NCBI GenBank assembly: GCA_022559845.1
Contig: CM040128.1
Span: 270,698,698-270,762,697, forward strand
DNA from: Amorphophallus konjac
Taxonomy: Eukaryota > Streptophyta > Magnoliopsida > Alismatales > Araceae
Length of the DNA: 64,000 bases
Reading direction: 5' to 3'
The translations under genes and the position numbers were made by a program. Shown here piece by piece: positions 44,438 through 56,900 of the stretch. The notes below the pieces were generated by a model. It was given only the letters and a program-made list of their open reading frames with translations, did no database searches and was not told the DNA's origin. Position 1 is the stretch's first letter, and each line of letters opens with the position of its first letter.

Positions 44438-47400
44438 CGCAAGACTCGGGGTCAAGACCGTTGTACGCAACAGCACAAGGCCGTCAATCTAGTCCAAGCT
44501 CTAGGTCCAAAACCACGATATCACGAATACCGAGACAACACACGAGTTGCCAAGACCATTCCCTTGAGAAGGGAACGCAAGGGACAAAGGCCACTCACAC
44601 GGGCCACACGGAAAACACAGAAGCACGATTCCCAAGGCAACTTGCACACCACCAAGCTGCAGCCCAACTCAAGGAAAAGAGGGAAGCCTCCAGCCCCAGA
44701 CTGGACGACTGGGCTCGCAGCCCAAGGCCTCACACAGGACCCACTCGGGGATCGCTTTTCGGAGAAACCGATGACACACGTCAACGCACGGTGACACGAG
44801 TCGGGAACTCTACATCCGGGACTCCAACGTACCACGACACCTGGCCCCAACGACGTGCACAACATCCGTCAGGCCACGGGTCGGCACGTGGTTCGAGAAC
44901 CACACACCCGGGACTCGAATCGGTCAAAACAGAAACACCGGGTTAGACTGGCACATGTGCGGTTCTCCCTGGGCCGCTCAAGGGATGTGCGGCTAGGGCA
45001 CAGCCGCTCAAAAAGACATGCGGTCAGGCAGGAGCCGCACAAGGCTCTAATCGGACTAACCCCAAATGGAGGATGGACGGTTAGGGCTGGACCGCCCAAG
45101 GGGATGTGCGGCCAAGGATCGTCCGCACAACCTAACCGACCTACTCCAGTGCCGGTCAAAACGGTTTTGACCAAACCGCACAACCCAACCGACACTAAAC
45201 TGTTGACCAAGGGTCAACTGGGATATGCGGTCAGCTCCTGGCCGCACAAGCCCACGGAAGGACAGACGGCTGGGTACCAACCGTCCATGGGGGAGACATG
45301 CGGTTCTCACCTGGCCGCACATCAGATGTGCGGTCTATCGTGCGACCGCACAACCCCAAAACCAAGAGAAAATGAACGGGCCAAAGGCAACCGCCCTCGC
45401 GATGGACGGGCCCGGTTCGACCGCCCAACCATCACGGCGGGTAAACCCAGGGGGTCTCCCGATCGTAGCCTTTCCACGCCCCGTTCGTGCCGAAACGAAG
45501 GGGATACAACCACAACCACCCTGGCAATCACATGGACTCCGACCGGAGTCAAAACGACGCACGAATCGCGAGAAACGAGCGATTCTACCGAAGTTACCCG
45601 AAAAGGGTTACCGAGCTTCTCGGAGCTCTACCGGTCCAACGGGACCACCAATCGAGACGAAATCAGGGGGAAAAGAACGCTCTCGCCCCAAGGAATCCGT
45701 TGACAGTAACCGATCTGGAAACCGTCGCCGTTTCCCGACCGACCCTACGAAACCCACAAAACCACAGTTTCGCTAGAACGGACCCAAACACAGCTGTTTC
45801 CGCGCCGAACGACGTGCAATGGCAGGGGAAACGAGCAGAACGCAGTGGTGTTCCGTCACCCTACCTCCACCGAAGAAACCGTGCGCCGAAGCGACTAATC
45901 CACGCCGAAAACGCCGTTGAAGCCTCGCCGTTCCACGAACCCACGGCCGAGCTTCCACGCGCCTCCACCGCCTCGATCCTCATCCATCCTCGCCCGCGCC
46001 TCGCCCGCGCCGTCCCCGCCTCGCCCGTACTCCGCCCCGTCGGCCGCCGGAGAGAGAGGGAGAGAGGAGAGAGCGTGAGAAGAGAGAGGGAGAGAAATGA
46101 GAAATGAGAGGGGAGAGAGAGAAAAGCTATTTATAGGGAAATCCGGAAAATCGGAAAAATCCAGAAAAATAGAAAATCACACCCTCGCGATCCTCGGAAC
46201 GCACCGATCGCAACGGTACCACTCGCGCCCTGGTGAACGGCCCGGTTCACCCGCAACGAGGTTCCGAAGGGAAAGCCGAAACCCACGCCGGGAATCGGAA
46301 AAACACACGCGGAAAAAGCCGCGGAACGCCTCCGGGCCTCCGAAACGACTCCGGATCGCACCGATCCGAACACGAAAGATGTCCGAAACATCATTTCGGA
46401 CACAACGGAGCCAGATATACCAGAAACGCAGATCCGGGACCCGAGAAGAAGGATCCGAAAAATCCGGGGCATTACAGCCCTCCCCCCTTAAAGGAATTTC
46501 GTCCTCGAAATTCAGGACCAAGCACGAAGTCCCAGGGGAAGAACACAGAATCACTGACACGCTGTCAGAGCCCCAGCACAGAAAACCTCGATTCTCACGA
46601 AAACACCGATCCTGAGGGACACAGCCAGACTTACGATCACAAGCAACACCTCGCTCCTCGCGCCGAGCACACAGGCCAACAGAGCAGGCATATACCAAAG
46701 GACACAGTCCGGCATCACCTCAGACAACGCGAGAATCCACCGTGGCGCCGCAGCCACGATCTCGCTCACCGAGGAAACACAACCCTCGACACGAGCAACA
46801 GCTACTGATCCACCCCAGGGTCAGCAGACAAAACACACATCAGCTTCACAACCAGCTGACAGGTCGCACACCCTTCTCAAGGGGACAACCAATACAGAGC
46901 CTCCACCAGCTCAAGCAGCCAGCTCAACAGACCGCAACCAGCACATCGGCTCAACACCAAGAAACACCCCACACATGGCAAGCCGAAAGCCGGACACAAC
47001 ACCGTGCCAATTCTCGTCAGAAGACAAACTTCGACAAAGTCCAGATCCCATCCGGAAAGGCACATCACAGAAACGACCACCAAAGGTCTCGCTGGCACTC
47101 AGCTCTCGCCACGCTCGAGCCCCAACAACCAGCATCTTCTGTCTCTGGAAAGACCATCCACTGGTCACCAACTGCTCGCCAACTCAACCTTCTCGGGGAG
47201 CACGACGAAACCAAATGACAGAACATGGCGTCTTCAGTCATCACCTCACGGGACTCAGACTTATAGGGAACCACCCCATGCTAATCACCAAACCAGGGAT
47301 AACCTTGCGACACCAACGTCCTATCAAGGACCACCAACCGACGCTAATCTCACAGAAGGCCTCCGCCCACAAGCGTCACTCATCCATCTGGTCTCATCAC

Positions 47401-47802
47401 ATCCTTCGATCAAACCAAGTGGACACCTGCCAATCCCGATTCCGCCCTTACCACAGAGCCACGGGACACCACCTGAATAGTGCTCACGGCGACCTGGTTG
47501 CCGACACCACGACCAAAGCACTCTGGGTCCCCGATCGATTATACGTCTCACCGTCACAATCCGACAAGACCGTAGAACCAACAGGAACCCACAGCCTGGC
47601 AGAGACCACATCCTCAAAGCACGATCTCAACCGAGGACACGATTGGGAACACAAGTCGGGCGCCAAGCCACCGACTCTGACCAACACGTCCTCGACCTCC
47701 GTCAGGCGACATCCTCAACAACCTTATCCAGGTCCGACACCGACGCCTGACACGGCTTCCATCACAGGAACATGGTACTCATGCGGCACCCTGCCAGAGA
47801 TC
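44438..47802 (-). repeat. Element E palindrome, left arm (3365 bp)
   Basis: The exact reverse complement of 47817-51181: positions pair with a constant coordinate sum of 95619, so there is not one indel. It comprises inverted LTR bases 1-2039 (46476 down to 44438) and 1326 bp of inverted 3' internal sequence (46477-47802). The only differences I found are three substitutions, all private to the right arm (near 49221, 50678, 50695), where the left arm agrees with the 5' LTR. No coding domain; the 306-codon frame across the centre is a by-product of GC content and symmetry. Confidence 0.96.
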
Positions 47803-47816
47803 GTTTTTGGAGAAGT
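47803..47816. other. Palindrome spacer (14 bp)
   Basis: GTTTTTGGAGAAGT between two GATC boundaries. It would be the loop of the hairpin RNA or DNA. Confidence 0.95.
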
Positions 47817-49142
47817 GATCTCTGGCAGGGTGCCGCATGAGTACCATGTTCCTGTGATGGAAGCCGTGTCAGGCGTCGGTGTCGGACCTGGATAAGGTTG
47901 TTGAGGATGTCGCCTGACGGAGGTCGAGGACGTGTTGGTCAGAGTCGGTGGCTTGGCGCCCGACTTGTGTTCCCAATCGTGTCCTCGGTTGAGATCGTGC
48001 TTTGAGGATGTGGTCTCTGCCAGGCTGTGGGTTCCTGTTGGTTCTACGGTCTTGTCGGATTGTGACGGTGAGACGTATAATCGATCGGGGACCCAGAGTG
48101 CTTTGGTCGTGGTGTCGGCAACCAGGTCGCCGTGAGCACTATTCAGGTGGTGTCCCGTGGCTCTGTGGTAAGGGCGGAATCGGGATTGGCAGGTGTCCAC
48201 TTGGTTTGATCGAAGGATGTGATGAGACCAGATGGATGAGTGACGCTTGTGGGCGGAGGCCTTCTGTGAGATTAGCGTCGGTTGGTGGTCCTTGATAGGA
48301 CGTTGGTGTCGCAAGGTTATCCCTGGTTTGGTGATTAGCATGGGGTGGTTCCCTATAAGTCTGAGTCCCGTGAGGTGATGACTGAAGACGCCATGTTCTG
48401 TCATTTGGTTTCGTCGTGCTCCCCGAGAAGGTTGAGTTGGCGAGCAGTTGGTGACCAGTGGATGGTCTTTCCAGAGACAGAAGATGCTGGTTGTTGGGGC
48501 TCGAGCGTGGCGAGAGCTGAGTGCCAGCGAGACCTTTGGTGGTCGTTTCTGTGATGTGCCTTTCCGGATGGGATCTGGACTTTGTCGAAGTTTGTCTTCT
48601 GACGAGAATTGGCACGGTGTTGTGTCCGGCTTTCGGCTTGCCATGTGTGGGGTGTTTCTTGGTGTTGAGCCGATGTGCTGGTTGCGGTCTGTTGAGCTGG
48701 CTGCTTGAGCTGGTGGAGGCTCTGTATTGGTTGTCCCCTTGAGAAGGGTGTGCGACCTGTCAGCTGGTTGTGAAGCTGATGTGTGTTTTGTCTGCTGACC
48801 CTGGGGTGGATCAGTAGCTGTTGCTCGTGTCGAGGGTTGTGTTTCCTCGGTGAGCGAGATCGTGGCTGCGGCGCCACGGTGGATTCTCGCGTTGTCTGAG
48901 GTGATGCCGGACTGTGTCCTTTGGTATATGCCTGCTCTGTTGGCCTGTGTGCTCGGCGCGAGGAGCGAGGTGTTGCTTGTGATCGTAAGTCTGGCTGTGT
49001 CCCTCAGGATCGGTGTTTTCGTGAGAATCGAGGTTTTCTGTGCTGGGGCTCTGACAGCGTGTCAGTGATTCTGTGTTCTTCCCCTGGGACTTCGTGCTTG
49101 GTCCTGAATTTCGAGGACGAAATTCCTTTAAGGGGGGAGGGC
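47817..49142 (+). mobile_element. Element E 3' internal region (direct copy)
   Basis: 1326 bp of GC-rich sequence without recognisable protein domain. It ends in TTTCGAGGACGAAATT and the polypurine tract AGGGGGGAGGGC (49131-49142). The last 60 bp closely match F's equivalent; the rest does not match F's pol, so it may be a captured or fast-evolving non-coding insert. Confidence 0.85.
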
Positions 49143-51203
49143 TGTAATGCCCCGGATTTTTCGGATCCTTCTTCTCGGGTCCCGGATCTGCGTTTCTGGT
49201 ATATCTGGCTCCGTTGTGTCTGAAATGATGTTTCGGACATCTTTCGTGTTCGGATCGGTGCGATCCGGAGTCGTTTCGGAGGCCCGGAGGCGTTCCGCGG
49301 CTTTTTCCGCGTGTGTTTTTCCGATTCCCGGCGTGGGTTTCGGCTTTCCCTTCGGAACCTCGTTGCGGGTGAACCGGGCCGTTCACCAGGGCGCGAGTGG
49401 TACCGTTGCGATCGGTGCGTTCCGAGGATCGCGAGGGTGTGATTTTCTATTTTTCTGGATTTTTCCGATTTTCCGGATTTCCCTATAAATAGCTTTTCTC
49501 TCTCTCCCCTCTCATTTCTCATTTCTCTCCCTCTCTCTTCTCACGCTCTCTCCTCTCTCCCTCTCTCTCCGGCGGCCGACGGGGCGGAGTACGGGCGAGG
49601 CGGGGACGGCGCGGGCGAGGCGCGGGCGAGGATGGATGAGGATCGAGGCGGTGGAGGCGCGTGGAAGCTCGGCCGTGGGTTCGTGGAACGGCGAGGCTTC
49701 AACGGCGTTTTCGGCGTGGATTAGTCGCTTCGGCGCACGGTTTCTTCGGTGGAGGTAGGGTGACGGAACACCACTGCGTTCTGCTCGTTTCCCCTGCCAT
49801 TGCACGTCGTTCGGCGCGGAAACAGCTGTGTTTGGGTCCGTTCTAGCGAAACTGTGGTTTTGTGGGTTTCGTAGGGTCGGTCGGGAAACGGCGACGGTTT
49901 CCAGATCGGTTACTGTCAACGGATTCCTTGGGGCGAGAGCGTTCTTTTCCCCCTGATTTCGTCTCGATTGGTGGTCCCGTTGGACCGGTAGAGCTCCGAG
50001 AAGCTCGGTAACCCTTTTCGGGTAACTTCGGTAGAATCGCTCGTTTCTCGCGATTCGTGCGTCGTTTTGACTCCGGTCGGAGTCCATGTGATTGCCAGGG
50101 TGGTTGTGGTTGTATCCCCTTCGTTTCGGCACGAACGGGGCGTGGAAAGGCTACGATCGGGAGACCCCCTGGGTTTACCCGCCGTGATGGTTGGGCGGTC
50201 GAACCGGGCCCGTCCATCGCGAGGGCGGTTGCCTTTGGCCCGTTCATTTTCTCTTGGTTTTGGGGTTGTGCGGTCGCACGATAGACCGCACATCTGATGT
50301 GCGGCCAGGTGAGAACCGCATGTCTCCCCCATGGACGGTTGGTACCCAGCCGTCTGTCCTTCCGTGGGCTTGTGCGGCCAGGAGCTGACCGCATATCCCA
50401 GTTGACCCTTGGTCAACAGTTTAGTGTCGGTTGGGTTGTGCGGTTTGGTCAAAACCGTTTTGACCGGCACTGGAGTAGGTCGGTTAGGTTGTGCGGACGA
50501 TCCTTGGCCGCACATCCCCTTGGGCGGTCCAGCCCTAACCGTCCATCCTCCATTTGGGGTTAGTCCGATTAGAGCCTTGTGCGGCTCCTGCCTGACCGCA
50601 TGTCTTTTTGAGCGGCTGTGCCCTAGCCGCACATCCCTTGAGCGGCCCAGGGAGAACCGCACATGTGCCAGTCTAACTCGGTGTTTCTGTTTTCACCGAT
50701 TCGAGTCCCGGGTGTGTGGTTCTCGAACCACGTGCCGACCCGTGGCCTGACGGATGTTGTGCACGTCGTTGGGGCCAGGTGTCGTGGTACGTTGGAGTCC
50801 CGGATGTAGAGTTCCCGACTCGTGTCACCGTGCGTTGACGTGTGTCATCGGTTTCTCCGAAAAGCGATCCCCGAGTGGGTCCTGTGTGAGGCCTTGGGCT
50901 GCGAGCCCAGTCGTCCAGTCTGGGGCTGGAGGCTTCCCTCTTTTCCTTGAGTTGGGCTGCAGCTTGGTGGTGTGCAAGTTGCCTTGGGAATCGTGCTTCT
51001 GTGTTTTCCGTGTGGCCCGTGTGAGTGGCCTTTGTCCCTTGCGTTCCCTTCTCAAGGGAATGGTCTTGGCAACTCGTGTGTTGTCTCGGTATTCGTGATA
51101 TCGTGGTTTTGGACCTAGAGCTTGGACTAGATTGACGGCCTTGTGCTGTTGCGTACAACGGTCTTGACCCCGAGTCTTGCGACTCAAGGACCGTTGGCTG
51201 TAG
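49143..51203 (+). repeat. Element E 3' LTR, part 1
   Basis: Colinear with 40976-43036 of the 5' LTR. Interrupted at 51204 by F, whose TSD (TGTAG) is 51199-51203. The part 49143-51181 is also the outer portion of the right palindrome arm. Confidence 0.95.
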
Positions 51204-53850
51204 TGTAACGACCCGAGAATCCGATTACCGGGAAGGCCCGATAACCCGAGACTCGCACCGCCACCCACGAGCCCGAAGACTCGGAAGGGTTAAAAGGATG
51301 GTGTGGAAACTACACAAGCATCACAAATAATTGCAGAAATTAAACAGTTATGATATTAAGCAGGAGATGAATTAACATTTTACATGGTCCACAATAAAAT
51401 AACAACAACAGCAACAGTAGTCCACGACTAGTACAGTGACAAGAAAGAAAAGTACAGCTACACGGGGCATCCCCCGGCTCTGACCTCTGGCACTACCTCT
51501 GGGCACCCGCACCACGCTTCCGCTGCGCTCCTGACACGCTCCTCGAAGGTGGCGCCTCACCTGAAACACGGTGAAAACACGCAGGGAATGAGTCTCGGAA
51601 CAAGACTCAGTAGGGATCACTCGAACCCTACCTCGTAAAACGAGAAACCACTACCCTAGCGGTAGGAAGGTACCTCGGAAAGGAAAGCCCTGTACTCTAC
51701 AGAACTAGACCCTAACGGCACGCAAACCGACACACGTGCCACGGTACGAGAAGACCGAAACTCAACGGTCGAACCGTCAAAACCCGAAGGTCGGAAACAC
51801 ACGACTGACAGTCTGACACTCCGTACTCAACAGGAGTACCACCCACTAGAAGCACAGCCGGTAGCGTCCCCTGACGTCTTACACCGCACCGCAGGTGAAC
51901 CGCCTGACATGGTAGGTCCTACCCGAGGCGCAAACACCGTACAAGTAACTACAACAAGTGACTAGCTGGGGTCACGCCCGTCGACGTGGGTCCAACCGCC
52001 CCCAACCACGTGTGCACACACAGACCGCGCGTCCCTGGTCTGGCCCTCTGACCGGTTTTCCCCTCAGCCGGACTCTGGCTGCAAGACGTGGGGCCCAACG
52101 GTAACCGGTCCACAAACCGTCTCTAAAGGTCAGCCCGTACACCACTCCCTGGTGCGACTAGCACACGCGTACTAGTAGGCTACGACTAGTGGAGGGTCAC
52201 AGAAGGAGTAGACTCTCAAGTCTCGGAAAACAACGGTGCAACTGCAGGTACGAGGAACGCTCCTTGTACCAACACCGACGCACGGTGACCAGCTGACAAC
52301 AACATCTCCCGGTACACTCTGTACGACGAGAGACACACCGACGCAACCCGTACCCTTGAACGGTCCACACTGGGCCGCTCAGGGATGTGCGGTCACACAG
52401 GGACCGCACAAGGATTAGAACGGTCATATCAGGACCGTTCCACCCAGGGTCCAAACGACAGATAAACGGCCAACACAGGACCGTTCAAACAGATGTGCGG
52501 CCAACTCTTGACCGCACGTGGGTGAGGAACGGTCACCTCCTGGCCGCTCGTCTCCCAACGGTAAAAAGCCTGAACGGTTAGTCCTTAGCCGCACTTGGGG
52601 AAGGGCGGCTACGGCTTAGCCGTTCAGGTGTTGTGCGGCCAGGGCCAGACCGCACATCCAACCATAGCGCTAGGGGATGTACGGCCAGCACCTGGCCGTG
52701 CAAGGGGTTATGCGGTCAGCTCCTGGCCGCACATCCCAGAGCACTGCACAACGGTCACAACCAACGGTCAAAACCCTTGGGGTTGGGCGGTAGCTGTGGG
52801 GCCGCACATTAGGATATGCGGTCCCACGGTAGACCGCTCAAGCCCACTGCGCGCCAAGCCTCACCCAAAGCGCGCCGAGCCGATGAACGGTCCGAACGGA
52901 ACCGCATAGGGGTTGTGCGGCCACTGGTTCGACCGCACATCGCTCACCGGCGAGAAAATGGCGAACCTCACCGGAATCGCCCAATCGGCCTCAAAACAAA
53001 CCCCACGGAGGGGGAAATGGCGAGAGAAGAACCCCCAAGCCCCCTAGCATGCTCCTACGCCCTTAAACCGTGAAATCGGGGCTCAAAACGATGGATCGGA
53101 CGAACTCACCCCGCGGCATGATCGACCCTTCCCGGCTCAAAATAAACCCCTCTCGACCTCGTCTCGAGCTGAAACTCACGGGGAAGGAAGACATGAGGCT
53201 AAGGAACGTCACCCTACCTCCGGTCCGCGACGAAACGCTCCGATCCGAGCTCGAAGTCGCGAAGAACGCCGCTAGAATCTCGCCTCTCCACGCCTCCCAC
53301 GCTCGCCGTATGCCCGCACGATCGCCACCACGTCACCCACGTCCTCGCGCCGTCGCACCGCCGAAGTCTGCAGCCGGAACGGGGGTCGGCACGGTCGAAC
53401 GGGAGAGAAGGAGGGAGAGAGCCGGCCACGGTCGCGTGAGGGAGAGAGAGGAAGGAAGAAGAAGAAAAGAGAAAAGAAGAGAAAAGAAAAGAAAAGAAAA
53501 TGGGAATATATAGAAAATCCGATTTTTCGGAAAAATACCGAAAATTAGAAAAATACATTTCCGGAATCCTCGGAACGCACCGATCGCAACGGTACCACTC
53601 GTGCCTCGGGGAACTGCCCGGTTCGCCCGCAGCGAGCGTCCGAAGAAAAAGCCGAAACACACACCGGAAATCGGAAAACACGCGCGGAAAAAGCCACGGA
53701 ACGCCTCCGGGCCTCCGAAACGACTCCGTATCGCGCCGATCCGAACACGAAAGATGTCCGAAACGAAATTTCGGACACAACGGAGCCGGACACTCCGAAA
53801 ACCAGATCCGGGACCCACGAAGAAGGATCCGAAAGGTCCGGGATATTACA
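51204..53850 (-). repeat. Element F 3' LTR (left copy, 2647 bp)
   Basis: Minus-strand tips TGTAATATCCCGG and TCTCGGGTCGTTACA. Differences from the right copy include positions near 51533, 52090, 52640, 53009, 53529, 53728 and 53777. Confidence 0.97.
52380..52945. repeat. GTGCGG / CCGCAC inverted-motif cluster in element F LTR
   Basis: Repeated GGGATGTGCGGTC...GACCGCACAAGG-like pairs with AACGGTC/GACCGTT variants. Same layout as in E, but the sequences differ between families. A second copy is in the right LTR (59926-60491). Confidence 0.8.
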
Positions 53851-53863
53851 GCCCTCCCCCCTT
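53851..53863 (-). other. Element F polypurine tract
   Basis: AAGGGGGGAGGGC on the minus strand, directly before the 3' LTR, preceded by TTTCGAGGACGAAATTCC, as in E. Confidence 0.9.
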
Positions 53864-53917
53864 AAGGAATTTCGTCCTCGAAATTGAGAACAACCCAAGG
53901 GGAAAGAAGAGGAAGAC

Positions 53918-56900
53918 TCACTCAAACAGGTACGGGAACTGCTGACGCATCTCGTCCTCACGTTCCCACGAAGCCTCACCACCAGAGTGTCGTTGCCACA
54001 CGACCTTTACCAAGGGAATAACCTTGTTCCGCAGGCGCTGCTCTCGCCTATCCTCCACGCGGATCGGAAACTCTGGGAGAGAAAGATCTGGAGTCACCTC
54101 AGGCCAAACGGAAAACTCGAGCACATGAGAGTCATCGGGCATATACTTCCGCAACATAGAGACGTGGAACACGTCATGCACCGACGCCAACTCAGAGGGT
54201 AACTGCAACCGGTAAGCAACCTCACCGATGCGCTCCACAATCGCGAAAGGACCAATATAGCGGGGACTCAGCTTCCCACGCCGTCCAAACCGCATCACCC
54301 CCTTCATCGGAGAAACTCTCAAGAACACATGATCGCCCACGGCGAACTCGAGGGGCTGCCGCCTACGGTCAGCATAGCTCTTCTGCCGACTCTGGGCCGC
54401 CAACATGTTCTGACGAACCAGGTGCACAACATCCACACATTGCTGCACCAATTCCGGTCCCGTCAAAACACGCTCACCCACCTCAAACCAATCAAGTGGA
54501 GTCCGACAAGGACGCCCATACAATGCCTCATAAGGAGCCATGCCGATGCTCGAATGAAAGCTGTTGTTATAGGCAAACTCCACTAACGGTAGGTGATGAA
54601 TCCAACTCCCCTGCCACTCCAGGCAGCAGGATCTCAGCATGTCCCCCAAAGTCTGAATGGTCCTCTCAGACTGACCATCTGACTGTGGATGATACGCCGA
54701 GCTAAATGCCAACTCCGTGCCAAGAGCTCGCTGGAAACTCCTCCAGAATCCAGAAGTGAAGCGCGGATCCCGATCCGACACGATCGAAATGGGAACCCCA
54801 TGCAACGGCACGATCCGCTCCACATAAAGACGAGCCAACTTAGGCACGCTCCAGCTGACTTTGACCGGTAGCAACCGTGTCACCTTCGTCAGCCGATCCA
54901 CCAGCAACCAAATACTGTCCTGCCCAGTCGGGGTTCTGGGCAACCCCACCACAAAATCCGTGGTCACATGGTCCCACTTCCAAGCAGGAACATCCAAAGG
55001 CTGGAGAGTACCGCCTGGTCGCTGATGCTCTGCCTTCACCTGCTGACAGATCAGGCACCTGGCCACAAACTCGGCCACATCTCTCTTCATGCCAGGCCAC
55101 CAGAACTGCCTCCGCAAGTTCCGATACATCTTCGTCGCACCCGGGTGCACAGTGTACCTGCTCCCATGAGCCTCGCGTAACACCGCACGACGAACCTGCT
55201 CCTCCGCTGGGACGTACAGCCTGCCACGAAACCTCGCAGCACCGTCCTCGCCGAGCTCCACATCAGCCATCGCAAGAATCCGGGGCAACTCAGGGTCCGC
55301 ATGCTGAGCCTCTGTCACCTGACGACGAATAGCAGGAGTGACAGTCAGACTCGCAAGCACTGCCAACCCTGGCTCCTGGGGAATCTTGAGCCTGAAAGAT
55401 ACTTCGGGCACCTGTTCCCAGAGCCTCCACTTCCTCAGCATCAAGGTACTGACCGCAACCTTCCTACCCAAGGCATCGGCGACGACATTCATCCTGCCCG
55501 GCTGATAAGACAGGGTGAAGTCATAGTCCTTCATGAACTCCATCCAACGCCTCTGTCTGAGGTTCAGATCTCTCTGCGAGAACACATACCTCAAACTCTG
55601 ATGGTCAGTGAACACCTCGAACTTCTCACCGTACAGATAATGTCTCCAGATCTTCAGCGCGAAGATCACTGCCGCCAACTCAAGGTCATGGGTAGGGTAG
55701 TTCTCCTCATGGGGCTTTAGCTGCCGAGATGCATAAGCCACCACTCTACCATGCTGCATCAGAACAGCACCCAATCCGACGCCGGAAGCATCTGTACACA
55801 CCACAAAACCTCCCGATCCAGAAGGCAAAACCAACACCGGAGCCGAGGTGAGCAATCTCTTCAGTTCCCTAAAGCTCTGCTCACACTCCTCGGACCATAC
55901 GAAAGGCACATCCTTCCGCGTGAGCCTCGTCATCGGGGTCGCAATGCGGGAAAAATCCTGGATAAACCGGCGATAATAACCCGCAAGCCCCAAGAAACTC
56001 CGGATCTCCGTCACCGACCTCGGCCTCGGCCATTGCATCACAGCCTCGACCTTGGCGGGATCCACGGAAATGCCATCACCAGAAATCACGTGCCCCAGAA
56101 AGTGCACCTCACTGAGCCAAAATTCGCACTTGCTGAGCTTCGCAAACAACTGGTGATCTCGCAACGTCTGCAGCACCACACCCAAATGGTACGCATGCTC
56201 CTCAGCAGACCGCGAATAAACAAGGATGTCATCCACGAAAATGACCACGAACTGGTCCAAATACGGGTGGAACACCCTCTGCATCAAGTCCATGAAGGCT
56301 GCTGGGGCATTGGTGAGCCCAAACGGCATCACCAGAAACTCATAATGCCCGTACCTCGTACTGAACGCAGTCTTCTCCACATCGGACTCGCGAATTCTCA
56401 GCTGATAGTAACCGGACCGCAAATCAATCCGCGAGAACACTCGCGCGGACTGCAGCTGGTCGAACAAATCATCAATCCGCGGCAACGGATACTTGTTCTT
56501 AATGGTCACTTCATTCAGCTGTCGATAGTCAATGCACAACCGCAGACTACCGTCCTTCTTCTTCACGAACAACACGGGCGCACCCCAAGGGGAAAAGCTC
56601 GGACGAATGTACCCCTTGGCCAACAGTTCCTGCAACTGCGCCCTCAACTCCCTCAACTCAGCGGGGGCCATACGGTAGGGAGCCTTCGCCAAAGGTCCCG
56701 TACCAGGTACAACCTCGATCACGAAATCGATCTCCCGCTGGGGAGGTAATCCAGGCAACTCCTCAGGAAAAACATCGGGAAACTCGCACACCACCGCAAT
56801 GTCCTCGACATTCGGCTCCATCCGGTCAGACACAACCACAGACGCGAGAAAACCCTGACAACCTGAATCAAGCAATCGACGGGCTCGAATAGCAGAGATA

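Noticed and set aside
47700..47920. Palindrome centre as an assembly or hairpin-read artefact
   Set aside because: Not fully excluded, but the intact target duplication, private mutations in the 3' LTR and the F insertion in only one of the LTR copies argue that the structure is real.
46975..48644. 306-codon frames on both strands crossing the palindrome centre
   Set aside because: They are mirror images produced by the inverted repeat, with no recognisable domain. The first two-thirds of each would be antisense to the second copy.
55751..56749. 332-codon plus-strand frame opposite the RT region of element F
   Set aside because: Antisense shadow of the Gag-Pol ORF, with no domain of its own.
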